Assembly (NCBI RefSeq): GCF_900102055.1
Contig: NZ_FNBA01000004.1
Coordinates: 186,001 to 250,000 of the forward strand
Reading direction: 5' to 3'
Source: Ulvibacter litoralis
Lineage (GTDB): Bacteria > Bacteroidota > Bacteroidia > Flavobacteriales > Flavobacteriaceae
Length of the DNA: 64,000 nucleotides
In this document: piece after piece, positions 28,188 to 36,880 of the stretch
Layout: each line of letters begins with the position of its first letter
Position numbering within the stretch: the first letter of the stretch is position 1
The notes under the pieces: generated by a model
Databases searched by the model: none
Told to the model about the DNA's origin: nothing
What the model saw: the letters and a program-made list of their open reading frames with translations, nothing else
Program-made: the position numbers and the translations under genes

Positions 28188-29009
28188 ATGTTAGATACTT
28201 ACTTTTTTATACCAGGAGATAAACAGAAATATCTAGATAAAATAGATGTTGTAAAGTCTGATTATATCGTTATTGATTTAGAAGATGCTGTTGCTTTAAA
28301 AAATAAAAATGAAGCACTTGAATTAGTATTAGGATTATCACTACAACCAAATTGCTTTGTTAGAATTCCATTTTTTGAAAATTGTTATTCGAATGAGCAG
28401 GTAGCGAAACTTATTCAGCATTTTGAAGGTAGAATTGCGGTACCTAAATTAAGTGAGAAAGCTGAAATAACTCAAATAAAAAATCTAGTCCCAGAAATAG
28501 ATTTGAATATGATAATTTTAGTTGAAAATCCACTATGTATTATCAATTTAGTTGAAATCATGAAGTCCTTTTCGTCACAAATACACGGAATAGGATTTGG
28601 TACTCACGACTTCTGTTCTATTACTGGAATGAAGCATACGTCAGAAAATTTAGACAATTATAAAAGGCAGTTGTTATTATATGCGAAGGCATTTAATGTC
28701 AATTATATAGATGGAGTAGATTTAGATTTAAAAGATTTCACTCAATTTAAAAAAGAATGTGTGTTTGCTTTTGAAATGGGGGCAAGTGGTAAGTTTTTAA
28801 TACATCCTAAGCAAATAGAAAAACTTAGAGAAGTGGCTTATTTGTCAGATGCTGAATTAGATGAGTTGCACTCTGTTTACGAAATAATTAAGGACATACC
28901 AGATAACATGATAGAGGTATATACCATTGGCGGAAAAGTCTATGAAAAACCCCATATAATGAGGATTAAAAAGGTAATGAGAAAAATACAAGAGTTTAGT
29001 AAAAATTAA
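28188..29009 (+). CDS. HpcH/HpaI-family CoA-ester lyase (CitE/malyl-CoA lyase-like), copy 1
   Basis: This is a 273-residue TIM-barrel protein of the citrate lyase beta/malyl-CoA lyase family, which makes or cleaves C-C bonds of 3-hydroxyacyl-CoA esters. IDLEDAVA at residues about 30-37, the arginine in FVRIPF, the Glu in ILVENP and the Asp in GTHDFCS are the expected metal and substrate residues. FLIHPKQ near residue 205 is also typical. There is no CitD or CitF partner, so this is a stand-alone lyase rather than citrate lyase. Its place between an amino-sugar gene and an N-acyltransferase suggests it supplies an acyl-CoA. It lies 11 bases before the MaoC-like gene. Confidence 0.82.
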   Translation: MLDTYFFIPGDKQKYLDKIDVVKSDYIVIDLEDAVALKNKNEALELVLGLSLQPNCFVRIPFFENCYSNEQVAKLIQHFEGRIAVPKLSEKAEITQIKNLVPEIDLNMIILVENPLCIINLVEIMKSFSSQIHGIGFGTHDFCSITGMKHTSENLDNYKRQLLLYAKAFNVNYIDGVDLDLKDFTQFKKECVFAFEMGASGKFLIHPKQIEKLREVAYLSDAELDELHSVYEIIKDIPDNMIEVYTIGGKVYEKPHIMRIKKVMRKIQEFSKN

Positions 29010-29020
29010 AACATAAAGAC

Positions 29021-29488
29021 ATGGAAGCAAATAAAATGGGAAATTATTTTGAGGACTTCAAAGTTGGAGAGGTAATTCATCATTGCCAATCAAAAACAAT
29101 TTTTGAGTCAGACAATAATCTATTTTCATTATTAACGATGAACCATCATCCTGTTCACATTAATATTGATTATTGTAAAGACAATCAGCATGGACAAGTT
29201 TTAGTTCCTGGAACTTTAGTGTTTTGTTTAGCAGTTCATTTAACAGTATTAGATATTAGTGGAAAAGCGATTGCTAATTTGGCGTATGAAAACATAGACC
29301 ATTTAAAACCCACTTTTATAAACGATACCATATACAGTAAAACAGAAATATTAGATAAAACCGATTCACGGTCAAAAAATGATAGAGGAATCGTGTATGT
29401 CGAAACTACTGGTTATAACCAAGATAATGTAGATGTCATTCGCTTCAGAAGAAAGATATTAATTAAAAAAAGTAATTATGAAGAATAG
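29021..29488 (+). CDS. MaoC-like hot-dog hydratase
   Basis: This is a 155-residue hot-dog-fold protein of the MaoC dehydratase/enoyl-CoA hydratase group. FEDFKVGEVIHH opens the domain and the central helix carries TMNHHPVHIN, the position of the hydratase D-x4-H motif. Here the aspartate position reads Asn, while the histidine is kept. VLVPGTLV follows as expected. A second Met at codon 6 (29036), right before GNYFEDF, may be the real start. The 3' end overlaps the second CoA-lyase gene by 11 bases, showing tight coupling. Mesaconyl-CoA hydratase-like chemistry is an inference from pairing with malyl-CoA-lyase relatives. Confidence 0.8.
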   Translation: MEANKMGNYFEDFKVGEVIHHCQSKTIFESDNNLFSLLTMNHHPVHINIDYCKDNQHGQVLVPGTLVFCLAVHLTVLDISGKAIANLAYENIDHLKPTFINDTIYSKTEILDKTDSRSKNDRGIVYVETTGYNQDNVDVIRFRRKILIKKSNYEE

Positions 29489-30386
29489 CCTACAGTTATT
29501 ACGCACGATGATGTTCGTTCCTGGGCATAACGAAAAAATAATTGATTCTGCATCTAAAAGCGCTGCCGATGCTCTTATTTTTGATTTGGAAGATAGTGTA
29601 CAACCCGTTTCAAATAAACTTCTAGCAAGAGAAATAATTGTTAGAAGATCTAAAGAGAAACAGTTTGATCGTTTTCAAAAGTTTGTTAGACTAAACGAAA
29701 TAGAAACAGAATTTTTTCTGCAAGATGTATTACAAGTAACAAAAGGTAATATAGATGGATTTTTGCTGTCTAAAACAAATACAAAAGAAGATGTTCAATA
29801 TTTAGATAATTTACTGACTTCTATTGAACTGGAAAGAGGATTGGAAGCAAATACGTTTACCATTGTTCCTATTCTTGAAAGTGCTTTGTCAATTGTAAAT
29901 ATTAATGAAATAGCAATTTCTTCAAAAAGAATAATTGCCTTAGGTTTTGGTTCAGAAGATTATGTGTCAGACATACAAGGTGTTCGTGATTTTGAAACAA
30001 ATCTGAGTATTTCTTTTCCTCGTAATTTAGTACCTATTGTTGCAAGAGCGCATAATTTAGAAGCCATTGATGCAGCGTATATTAATGTTCATGATTTAGA
30101 AGGGTTGGACAGACATCTTCAAATAGGTAAGGTCTTAGGATATGGTGGAATGTGGATTTTACACCCAAAGCAAAATGAATTAGCGAATAAAGTATTTAGT
30201 CCTACGGAAGAAGAATATAAAACTTCAGTTGAGTTCTTAAGATTATATGAAGAAGCTAAAAAACTAAATAAAGGAGTTGCTATTATAGAAGGTAAATTTG
30301 TTGGACCTCCTTTAATTACTAAATCTAAAGACATAATAGCAAGGGTTGAGTTAATAGAAAAGAGGAAACAACAGTTTAATAGTTAA
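29478..30386 (+). CDS. HpcH/HpaI-family CoA-ester lyase (CitE/malyl-CoA lyase-like), copy 2
   Basis: This is a 302-residue relative of the gene at 28188 in the same HpcH/HpaI family, but clearly divergent from it. FVPGHNEKII, IFDLEDSV, the arginine in KFVRLNE, VPILESALSI with the metal Glu, and GFGSEDYVSDIQG with the metal Asp are visible, followed by WILHPKQ. It overlaps the MaoC-like gene by 11 bases and precedes the N-acyltransferase by 9 bases. Two lyases around one hydratase suggests two successive C-C steps or a heteromeric lyase. No carboxylase or thiolase is nearby. Confidence 0.82.
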   Translation: MKNSLQLLRTMMFVPGHNEKIIDSASKSAADALIFDLEDSVQPVSNKLLAREIIVRRSKEKQFDRFQKFVRLNEIETEFFLQDVLQVTKGNIDGFLLSKTNTKEDVQYLDNLLTSIELERGLEANTFTIVPILESALSIVNINEIAISSKRIIALGFGSEDYVSDIQGVRDFETNLSISFPRNLVPIVARAHNLEAIDAAYINVHDLEGLDRHLQIGKVLGYGGMWILHPKQNELANKVFSPTEEEYKTSVEFLRLYEEAKKLNKGVAIIEGKFVGPPLITKSKDIIARVELIEKRKQQFNS

Positions 30387-30395
30387 ATTTATTTC

Positions 30396-31064
30396 ATGGA
30401 AAAGATTGTAATAATTGGAGGAAAGAGTTCTGCCACTTTAATAGCTGATTATATTTATGATGCACAACATAAACATAATGTGCCTATAGAATGCTTAGGA
30501 TTTGCTTTCGATGCAGAACCAGTTGGTACTGATATTAATGGGTTTCCTGTACTGTGTAAAGTTAGTGAGGCATACGACAAGTATAAAGAAGATGCAGCGG
30601 TGAAATTTATTTTTCAGATGTATGACATTCAAGACATGCAACGCACTATTGATTTTAAAGATAGCTTAGGAATACCTAAAGAACGCTATTGTACTTTTAT
30701 TCACCCTAGTTGTATGATTGCTAGAAGTGCTACAATAGGACAAGGAACAATTATTCTAGCGCATACAGTAGTAAACCCTAAAGCGACAATAGGTGAGTTT
30801 AATTCAATTATGAGTGGTGTTACAGTTGGTCACGATGCTACTGTTGGAGACTATAATTTAGTTGCCACTCAAGCCATAGTTGCTAATATTATAATGGGAG
30901 ACCGTAATTTTATTGGAATTAACGCTACAACAAACAATAAAATTTTTATTGGTGATGATTGTATGATTGGGATGGCTTCCAATGTTGTTAAAGATGTTCC
31001 TTCTGGCACTAAATGCTTTGGTAACCCTGCAAAAGCAGTGTCTACTCCCAAGAGATTAAAATAA
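30396..31064 (+). CDS. NeuD/PglD-family sugar N-acyltransferase (VioB-like candidate)
   Basis: This is a 222-residue protein with an N-terminal nucleotide-sugar-binding Rossmann-like part (KIVIIGGKSSATLIADYI) and a C-terminal hexapeptide beta-helix (about residues 105-220). The catalytic base is probably the histidine in TVGHDATVGDYN. The end, VPSGTKCFGNPAKAVSTPK, is typical. Members acylate the amino group of NDP-amino sugars. Its position after vioA and the CoA-lyase trio suggests it puts an acyl group, perhaps an unusual one, on dTDP-Qui4N. Acetyl-CoA as donor is the default alternative. Confidence 0.8.
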   Translation: MEKIVIIGGKSSATLIADYIYDAQHKHNVPIECLGFAFDAEPVGTDINGFPVLCKVSEAYDKYKEDAAVKFIFQMYDIQDMQRTIDFKDSLGIPKERYCTFIHPSCMIARSATIGQGTIILAHTVVNPKATIGEFNSIMSGVTVGHDATVGDYNLVATQAIVANIIMGDRNFIGINATTNNKIFIGDDCMIGMASNVVKDVPSGTKCFGNPAKAVSTPKRLK

Positions 31065-31219
31065 TAGTTAAATCGTGGAGACACCCTTAGTAAGTGTTTG
31101 TTGTTTAGGATGTATCGCCAAAAAAGCATCTAAATACGTAGAGACTTTTTTGTGTATATAAGTACACTATTGCTGGTACTCATATTCCTAATTAAAGAAA
31201 ATTAATAAAACGATATACG

Positions 31220-32746
31220 TTGAAAGAGGGAAATTTTAAATTAGGTAAGAACACTTTAATACTTTATGTTAAGCTATTTATTAATAGTATCATAGGGTTA
31301 TTATCGACAAGGTTATTGCTGAAATATTTAGGAGTTTCAGATTTTGGACTTTACAATGTTGTAGCCAGTATTGTTGTAATGATGAACTTTTTGAATGTTG
31401 TCATGATTTCGACAACATATCGATATATCGCTTTCGAGTTAGGAAAAGAAAAAAATGTTAAAGGAGTAAATTTAATATTCAACCTAAGCTCTGTGATCCA
31501 TATTACAATGGCAATCCTTGTTTGGATTATTGGTGAAACAGTAGGGGTTTATTATATTCATAACTATCTAAACATAGAATCTACAAACATAGGAGTCGCT
31601 ATTTTTGTGTTTAGAATGTCCATATTGGCTACGATTATCAATGTAGTTTCTATTCCTTATCAAGGATTGATTGTTGCTCATGAAAATTTTTATTTTCAAT
31701 CAATCGTCGAAATTATAAAGAATGTTGTAAACTTCTCTTTTGTATTATTTCTATCCTATTACTTAGGAAACCGGTTAAAACTATACAGTTTTTTAATAGT
31801 TCTTTCAACAATTGGTACCACATTAATGTATATTGTTTATTGTAAAAAACACTACGGCGAACAAATAAAGTGGAACTTTCAAAGAAAATTTTCACAGTAC
31901 AAAGAGCTTCTCGGTTATTCAGGATGGATGATGATAGGAGCGGGAGCAGAAATGGGAAAAAATTCATTACTACCAGTGGTATTGAATTTTTTTTATGGTA
32001 CTTTATTAAATGCCGCTTTTGGTATTGCAAACCAATTAAATAGATTCTTAATCCTCTTCTCTGGGAGTTTAGGTCAAGCAGCCATTCCACAAATCACAAA
32101 AAGCTACAGCGGTAATGATGATACTAGAATACTAATGCTAGTAAGCTATATAAGTAAGTATTCTTTTCTATTAATGTATTTATTGGCGTTTCCAATTTTA
32201 CTTCAAATAGATTTTTTATTAAATCTTTGGGTAGGAGAGGTGCCTCAATACACTGTTATATTTTGTCAGTTAATGATTGTAAACGCACTCATAGAATCTT
32301 TAAAAGCGGGTATTCCAGCAGCTGTGCAAGCTACGGGTAAAGTGAGATGGTTTATGCTTATAAATAGTACTATTAAAATTTTAGGTTTACCTTTGTCCTA
32401 CTTTTTATTAAAATATGGGTATAAACCCTATATCGTATTTCAAGTGTATATCATTATATCGTTGATTACTTTAGTAATAAGTATCTTTTTATTACATCGA
32501 ATTATTAATTTTAATGTTATTAGTTTATTAAAAACGTCTTACTTAAAACTGTTTTATGTGTGCGTGTTAACACTGCCGCTTTACTTTGTAAATAGCCATA
32601 TTGAATCCATTAATTATGGGCTTATATTTTCATTTATAGGAACTCCCATTCTTTATCTTTCAACTATTTACTTTGTAGGTTTAGATCAAAAAGAAAAAAG
32701 CCTTGCTAAAAGGTTATTAGTTAAACTAAAAGAAAAAATAAAATAA
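31220..32746 (+). CDS. Second polysaccharide flippase (Wzx-like, MOP superfamily), TTG start
   Basis: This is a 508-residue protein with about 12-14 membrane helices, similar to O-antigen/capsule flippases. The N terminus KLFINSIIGLLSTRLLLKYLG followed by VSDFGLYNVVASI is conserved in this group, so the TTG at 31220 is the only sensible start; the first internal Met (M54) would remove the first helix. It is followed after 5 bases by a glycosyltransferase gene. It is not closely similar to the first flippase at 18684, so this is not a recent duplication. A 155-base gap precedes it. Confidence 0.85.
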   Translation: MKEGNFKLGKNTLILYVKLFINSIIGLLSTRLLLKYLGVSDFGLYNVVASIVVMMNFLNVVMISTTYRYIAFELGKEKNVKGVNLIFNLSSVIHITMAILVWIIGETVGVYYIHNYLNIESTNIGVAIFVFRMSILATIINVVSIPYQGLIVAHENFYFQSIVEIIKNVVNFSFVLFLSYYLGNRLKLYSFLIVLSTIGTTLMYIVYCKKHYGEQIKWNFQRKFSQYKELLGYSGWMMIGAGAEMGKNSLLPVVLNFFYGTLLNAAFGIANQLNRFLILFSGSLGQAAIPQITKSYSGNDDTRILMLVSYISKYSFLLMYLLAFPILLQIDFLLNLWVGEVPQYTVIFCQLMIVNALIESLKAGIPAAVQATGKVRWFMLINSTIKILGLPLSYFLLKYGYKPYIVFQVYIIISLITLVISIFLLHRIINFNVISLLKTSYLKLFYVCVLTLPLYFVNSHIESINYGLIFSFIGTPILYLSTIYFVGLDQKEKSLAKRLLVKLKEKIK

Positions 32747-32751
32747 GCTTC

Positions 32752-33684
32752 ATGGAATCTAAATACGCTCCTTTTCTAATACCTACCTTAAATAGACACA
32801 GTCATTTTAAGAATTGTATTGAATCTCTTTTAAAATGTGATCAAGTAGAACAAACAGATATATTTATAGCTTTAGATTATCCGCTTACTGAAAAGCACTA
32901 TGAAGGTTATAATAAGATATTAGAATATTTAAGCTCTCCTGTTTTTGAATCTTTTAAGAGTTTGACTGTATTTAAGAGAGCGGAAAATTTAGGAGCCATA
33001 GAAAATATTAGACAAGCAAGAGAGGTTATTTATAAAGAATATGATAGGCTCATATTTAGTGAAGATGATAATGTTTTCTCAACCGATTTTCTTTCCTTTA
33101 TTAATGAAGGACTTGAGGTTTATAAAGATAGAGAGGATATTTTTTCAATTAATGGATATCATTTTCCTATCGAGCTTAATCACTATGATAAAGATGTTTA
33201 TTTGTTTGACGGTATGTCTGCTTGGGGTTATGGTACCTGGAAGCACAAATGGGAGCAAGTGAAATTTGATATTTCTCTTTTAGAAGAATTTTTAAAAGAT
33301 AAGGAGCAATTAAAGCATTTTAACAAGCCTCGTTTACTAAGTCGTATTCGTAGAATTGTTGAAACTAGAAAAATGACAGGAGACACTTTTATTGGTTACT
33401 ATCAACATGTTAATAAAATGTATTCTGTATTTCCTACAATAAGCCGAGTAAGAAATTTAGGGCATGACGGAACTGGAATCCATGGTGGGAATAGTGAAAA
33501 AGTACGAAAAATATATGCTGATCAAAAAATATCTGAAGGAGAACCTATAACTTTTCTACCAGATCTTGAGCCTAATTTCAAATTAATTAAAAAACTCAAT
33601 AATAATATAAACCCACCTCTTTATAAACTAATATTAAAAAATCCTTCAATTATACTAGAACAACTTAAAAAGAAGCTTTCTTAG
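32752..33684 (+). CDS. Glycosyltransferase, GT-A type with an EDD motif
   Basis: This is a 310-residue cytoplasmic glycosyltransferase. The N terminus APFLIPTLNRHSHFKNCIESLL resembles GT2-like folds, and LIFSEDDNVFSTDFLSFIN near residues 100-118 provides the metal-binding acidic motif. That EDD context followed by a D-F-L/F pair is reminiscent of GnT-I (GT13) relatives. SAWGYGTWKHKW follows. Donor and acceptor cannot be read from the sequence. It sits 5 bases after the second flippase and 147 bases before legC. Confidence 0.72.
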   Translation: MESKYAPFLIPTLNRHSHFKNCIESLLKCDQVEQTDIFIALDYPLTEKHYEGYNKILEYLSSPVFESFKSLTVFKRAENLGAIENIRQAREVIYKEYDRLIFSEDDNVFSTDFLSFINEGLEVYKDREDIFSINGYHFPIELNHYDKDVYLFDGMSAWGYGTWKHKWEQVKFDISLLEEFLKDKEQLKHFNKPRLLSRIRRIVETRKMTGDTFIGYYQHVNKMYSVFPTISRVRNLGHDGTGIHGGNSEKVRKIYADQKISEGEPITFLPDLEPNFKLIKKLNNNINPPLYKLILKNPSIILEQLKKKLS

Positions 33685-33831
33685 AATTATTGAAGTAACA
33701 CATATGTAAAACCTTGCTATAATAATGATTGGTATGGAAGCTGGAGATCTACTGATTTCCTATTGGTTTTCACAAACTCTGTTTATTGCATTCGAAATAA
33801 ATACTACGCTTATATTTTATAATGATGAACT

Positions 33832-34998
33832 ATGAATAAAAAATTTGAATTAATTGCTGATTTTATCCGAACTTCTTTCAAAAAAGATACCGAATTTATA
33901 GCATTACATGAACCCATTTTCGAAGGCAATGAAATAAAATATAGTAATGATGCAATTAAATCAACCTTTGTGTCAAGTGTCGGGAAATATGTAGATGAGT
34001 TTGAAGAAGAAATTGCAAAATATACAGGAGCTACCAAAGCAGTAGCCTGTGTAAATGGTACTAGTGCGCTACATCTAGCCTTATTAATAGGTGGTGTTGA
34101 GAAAGGTGACGAAGTAATAACTCAAGATTTGACTTTTATCGCTACGACCAATGCGATTAGATATTGTAATGCAGAGCCTATTTTTATTGATGTAGATAGA
34201 CACAGTTATGGTCTCTCTCCAATAGCATTAAACAACTGGCTTGAAGAGAATGTTGATATTGTTATTGTAAATGGAGAAAAACAAGCTATAAATAAAAAAA
34301 CGGGAGCAACTGTCAGGGCCTGTGTCCCAATGCATACGTTTGGACACCCTTGCGATATGGATAGCATCATGGATATTTGTAATAAATATGGAATTAATGT
34401 TATTGAAGATGCTGCTGAAAGTATGGGAAGCTTTTACAAAGGTAAGCATACAGGTACAATTGGCTTGATTGGAGTAGTTAGCTTTAATGGGAACAAAATT
34501 ATTACTACTGGAGGTGGAGGTATGTTGCTTTTTAATGATTCAGAACTTGCTGCCAAAGCGAAGCATTTAAGTACACAAGCAAAGATGCCACATGCTTGGG
34601 AATATAAACACGACCACATTGGTTATAATTATAGAATGCCAAATATAAATGCAGCTTTAGGTGTTGCGCAACTAGAGGAGTTAAATAATTTTGTCGCTCG
34701 AAAAAGAAAATTATCAGAACGATATATGGACTTCTTCCAATCAATTGAAATTGAGTTCGTAACAGAGCCTGTAAATTCACAATCAAACTATTGGTTAAAT
34801 GCTGTTTTACTGAAAGATAAAGAAGAACGAAATAGTTTTCTTGAGTTTATGAACGCAAAGAAAATAATGACACGTCCTTTATGGGAGCCAATGCATACTT
34901 TAACTATGAATAAAGACGCACAATGTGGCGATTTAACTAACTCTAAGTATATCGCTGAAAGATTGGTAAACATACCGAGTTCAGCAATTAGTTTGTAA
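33832..34998 (+). CDS. legC: LegC-family NDP-4-keto-6-deoxy-GlcNAc 4-aminotransferase
   Basis: This is a 388-residue DegT/DnrJ/EryC1/StrS aminotransferase. K222 in SFNGNKIITTGGGG is the PLP lysine, and EDAAESMG is in the cofactor site. The N-terminal extension before the barrel and the insertion near residues 140-160 fit the LegC family, which aminates the LegB product to a 4-amino-4,6-dideoxy-GlcNAc nucleotide. Its partner dehydratase is at 23696. The N-acetyltransferase gene begins 1 base after the stop. A second enzyme of similar role (PglE-like) is at 48309. Confidence 0.82.
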   Translation: MNKKFELIADFIRTSFKKDTEFIALHEPIFEGNEIKYSNDAIKSTFVSSVGKYVDEFEEEIAKYTGATKAVACVNGTSALHLALLIGGVEKGDEVITQDLTFIATTNAIRYCNAEPIFIDVDRHSYGLSPIALNNWLEENVDIVIVNGEKQAINKKTGATVRACVPMHTFGHPCDMDSIMDICNKYGINVIEDAAESMGSFYKGKHTGTIGLIGVVSFNGNKIITTGGGGMLLFNDSELAAKAKHLSTQAKMPHAWEYKHDHIGYNYRMPNINAALGVAQLEELNNFVARKRKLSERYMDFFQSIEIEFVTEPVNSQSNYWLNAVLLKDKEERNSFLEFMNAKKIMTRPLWEPMHTLTMNKDAQCGDLTNSKYIAERLVNIPSSAISL

Positions 34999-34999
34999 T

Positions 35000-35620
35000 A
35001 TGGAAAAGAGGAAGATCATACTGGTAGGCGGAGGAGGTCATTGCAAATCTTGTATTGATGTAATTGAAAGAGAAGATAAATTTACAATTGCTGGTATTCT
35101 CGATAAAGAAAGTTTAACTGGAGAAAAGATACTTGGGTATCCTATACTAGGCTCTGATCAATTAATAGAGGAATTTGCAAACGAGAATTATTGTTTTCTA
35201 ATTACTGTAGGTCAAATTAAATCATCAGCAATTCGAGAGAAAATATATAAAACCATTAAAAAAGTTGGGGGAGAATTACCTGTAGTTATTAGCCCTCATG
35301 CCATTGTGAGTAAATCGGCCACCCTTGAAGAAGGAACTATTGTAATGCATAGTGCAATCGTTAATGCAGCTGCAACAATTGGCAAATGCTGTATTCTGAA
35401 CACAGGATCGTTAGTCGAACATGATTGTAAAATAGGTAATTTTTGCCACATCTCTACCACCTCAACTATCAATGGATCAGTAGTTATAGGAGATTCTTGT
35501 TTTGTAGGTAGTAAAGCGGTAATAAATAATAATTTGAATATTAAAGGCTCAGTGATTGTTCCTTCAGGGAGTAGAGTAGCTGTTAATATTGATGCAATCG
35601 GTGTTTTCAAAAATACATAA
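35000..35620 (+). CDS. PglD/NeuD-family N-acetyltransferase (LegH-like candidate)
   Basis: This is a 206-residue acetyltransferase with an N-terminal GGGGHCKSCIDVI nucleotide-sugar-binding loop and C-terminal hexapeptide coils. The catalytic base is the histidine in VEHDCKIGNFCHI. It is expected to N-acetylate the 4-amino group made by LegC, giving a 2,4-diacetamido-2,4,6-trideoxy sugar nucleotide. It starts one base after legC, so the pair is coupled. The C-terminal end lacks the usual GNPAK segment and closes with VAVNIDAIGVFKNT. Confidence 0.82.
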   Translation: MEKRKIILVGGGGHCKSCIDVIEREDKFTIAGILDKESLTGEKILGYPILGSDQLIEEFANENYCFLITVGQIKSSAIREKIYKTIKKVGGELPVVISPHAIVSKSATLEEGTIVMHSAIVNAAATIGKCCILNTGSLVEHDCKIGNFCHISTTSTINGSVVIGDSCFVGSKAVINNNLNIKGSVIVPSGSRVAVNIDAIGVFKNT

Positions 35621-35674
35621 GTCAAAATAGCATTTATTAGTACGTAAAGAGTAGTAAAAGTTTGAATAATTAGT

Positions 35675-36877
35675 ATGAAGAAAAAAGTAGTTTGGATCTG
35701 TAGTTTTGCAAATGAAGAAGTTAAAAATATCTTAGAAAGTGAAAAAGATATTGATGCTGCGCCTTGGATTTCTGAATTAATAGGTATTTTCAGAAATAGA
35801 GAAGATATCGACTTATCTATAATTTCACCAAACTATTTTAACAATGAATATAAAGAGTTTACATTAGGTAATATTAATATATACTTATATAAATATAAGC
35901 CTAGCTTTCTACCTCATAGAGCATATAATTTAACGCTCAATTACAAAATAGCTACTAAATCTGTATTAAAAATAATGGGTGAATTAAACCCAGACTTGAT
36001 TCATTTACACGGCTCAGAAAATCCATTTTATGGGGCGAGTGCCCTTAAATTGATCAACAAGTTCCCTACACTTGTGTCTATTCAAGGCTTTGTTTCACTA
36101 TCTAGTAAGCCAAAAAATATCATAAGTCAATATGTTCGATGGAACAGAATGAGATTTGAACGGAAAATTAATTCTAAGGCCTCTTACTTTGTTTTATCTT
36201 CTACCAATGACAAGAAAAATTTAAAAGGAACTAATACAAAAGCTAAAATCTATATTAATTATTATCCAACCATCGTACCCGAGGTAAGCTCTTCAGATTT
36301 TATAGATAAGAAATATGATATTGTTTATTATGCTAGAGTTACTAAGAATAAGGGCATTGAAGATTTAATTAATGCTATGCATATTTTAAAAGAAACAAAT
36401 CCATCAATTAGTGCCATAATAATAGGAGGGGGAAGTGAAACTTATATAGGGTATATTAAGGAGTTGATTGTTTCGTTGGGGTTAACCAATAATATTAACT
36501 TTGCGGGATTTCAAAAAACACAACAAGATGTTTTTAGATTAGCAATTCAGGCAAAAATTTATGTATTGCCCACTCATTTTGATGGCGTCCCAGGTTCTAT
36601 TAGAGAATCGATGTTTATGAGAATTCCCGTAGTAGCAAATGCAGTTGGAGGGATTCCTAGTTTAAATGATGAAAAGGAATGTATTACCTTAGTAGAAAAT
36701 CAAAACATAAGCGACTTAGTAGAAAAAATTAAATTAGTCTTAAACGATAGAAAACGAACTGAAAAATTGGTTCAAAATGGGTTTGAATTAATTATGGACA
36801 AATATGATAATGAAAAAATATATCAAAATTTCATTAACATTTATAAAGATATTTTGCGAATAGAGCATAAACAATAA
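35675..36877 (+). CDS. Glycosyltransferase family 4-like protein
   Basis: This is a 400-residue GT-B glycosyltransferase. The C-terminal half has the GT4 pattern: VYYARVTKNKGIEDLI, IIGGGSETYI, and FDGVPGSIRESMFMRIPVVANAVGGIP, where E-x7-E-type glutamates bind the donor. The N terminus includes a WICSFANEEVKNIL segment. It is cytoplasmic or peripheral to the inner membrane. It is followed after 3 bases by the CBS-nucleotidyltransferase, so it may transfer the sugar that enzyme activates. The specificity is not known. Confidence 0.85.
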   Translation: MKKKVVWICSFANEEVKNILESEKDIDAAPWISELIGIFRNREDIDLSIISPNYFNNEYKEFTLGNINIYLYKYKPSFLPHRAYNLTLNYKIATKSVLKIMGELNPDLIHLHGSENPFYGASALKLINKFPTLVSIQGFVSLSSKPKNIISQYVRWNRMRFERKINSKASYFVLSSTNDKKNLKGTNTKAKIYINYYPTIVPEVSSSDFIDKKYDIVYYARVTKNKGIEDLINAMHILKETNPSISAIIIGGGSETYIGYIKELIVSLGLTNNINFAGFQKTQQDVFRLAIQAKIYVLPTHFDGVPGSIRESMFMRIPVVANAVGGIPSLNDEKECITLVENQNISDLVEKIKLVLNDRKRTEKLVQNGFELIMDKYDNEKIYQNFINIYKDILRIEHKQ

Positions 36878-36880
36878 ATT

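Noticed and set aside
28188-30386. Citrate lyase operon
   Set aside because: No acyl-carrier subunit, alpha subunit or ligase gene; the neighbours are sugar-nucleotide genes.
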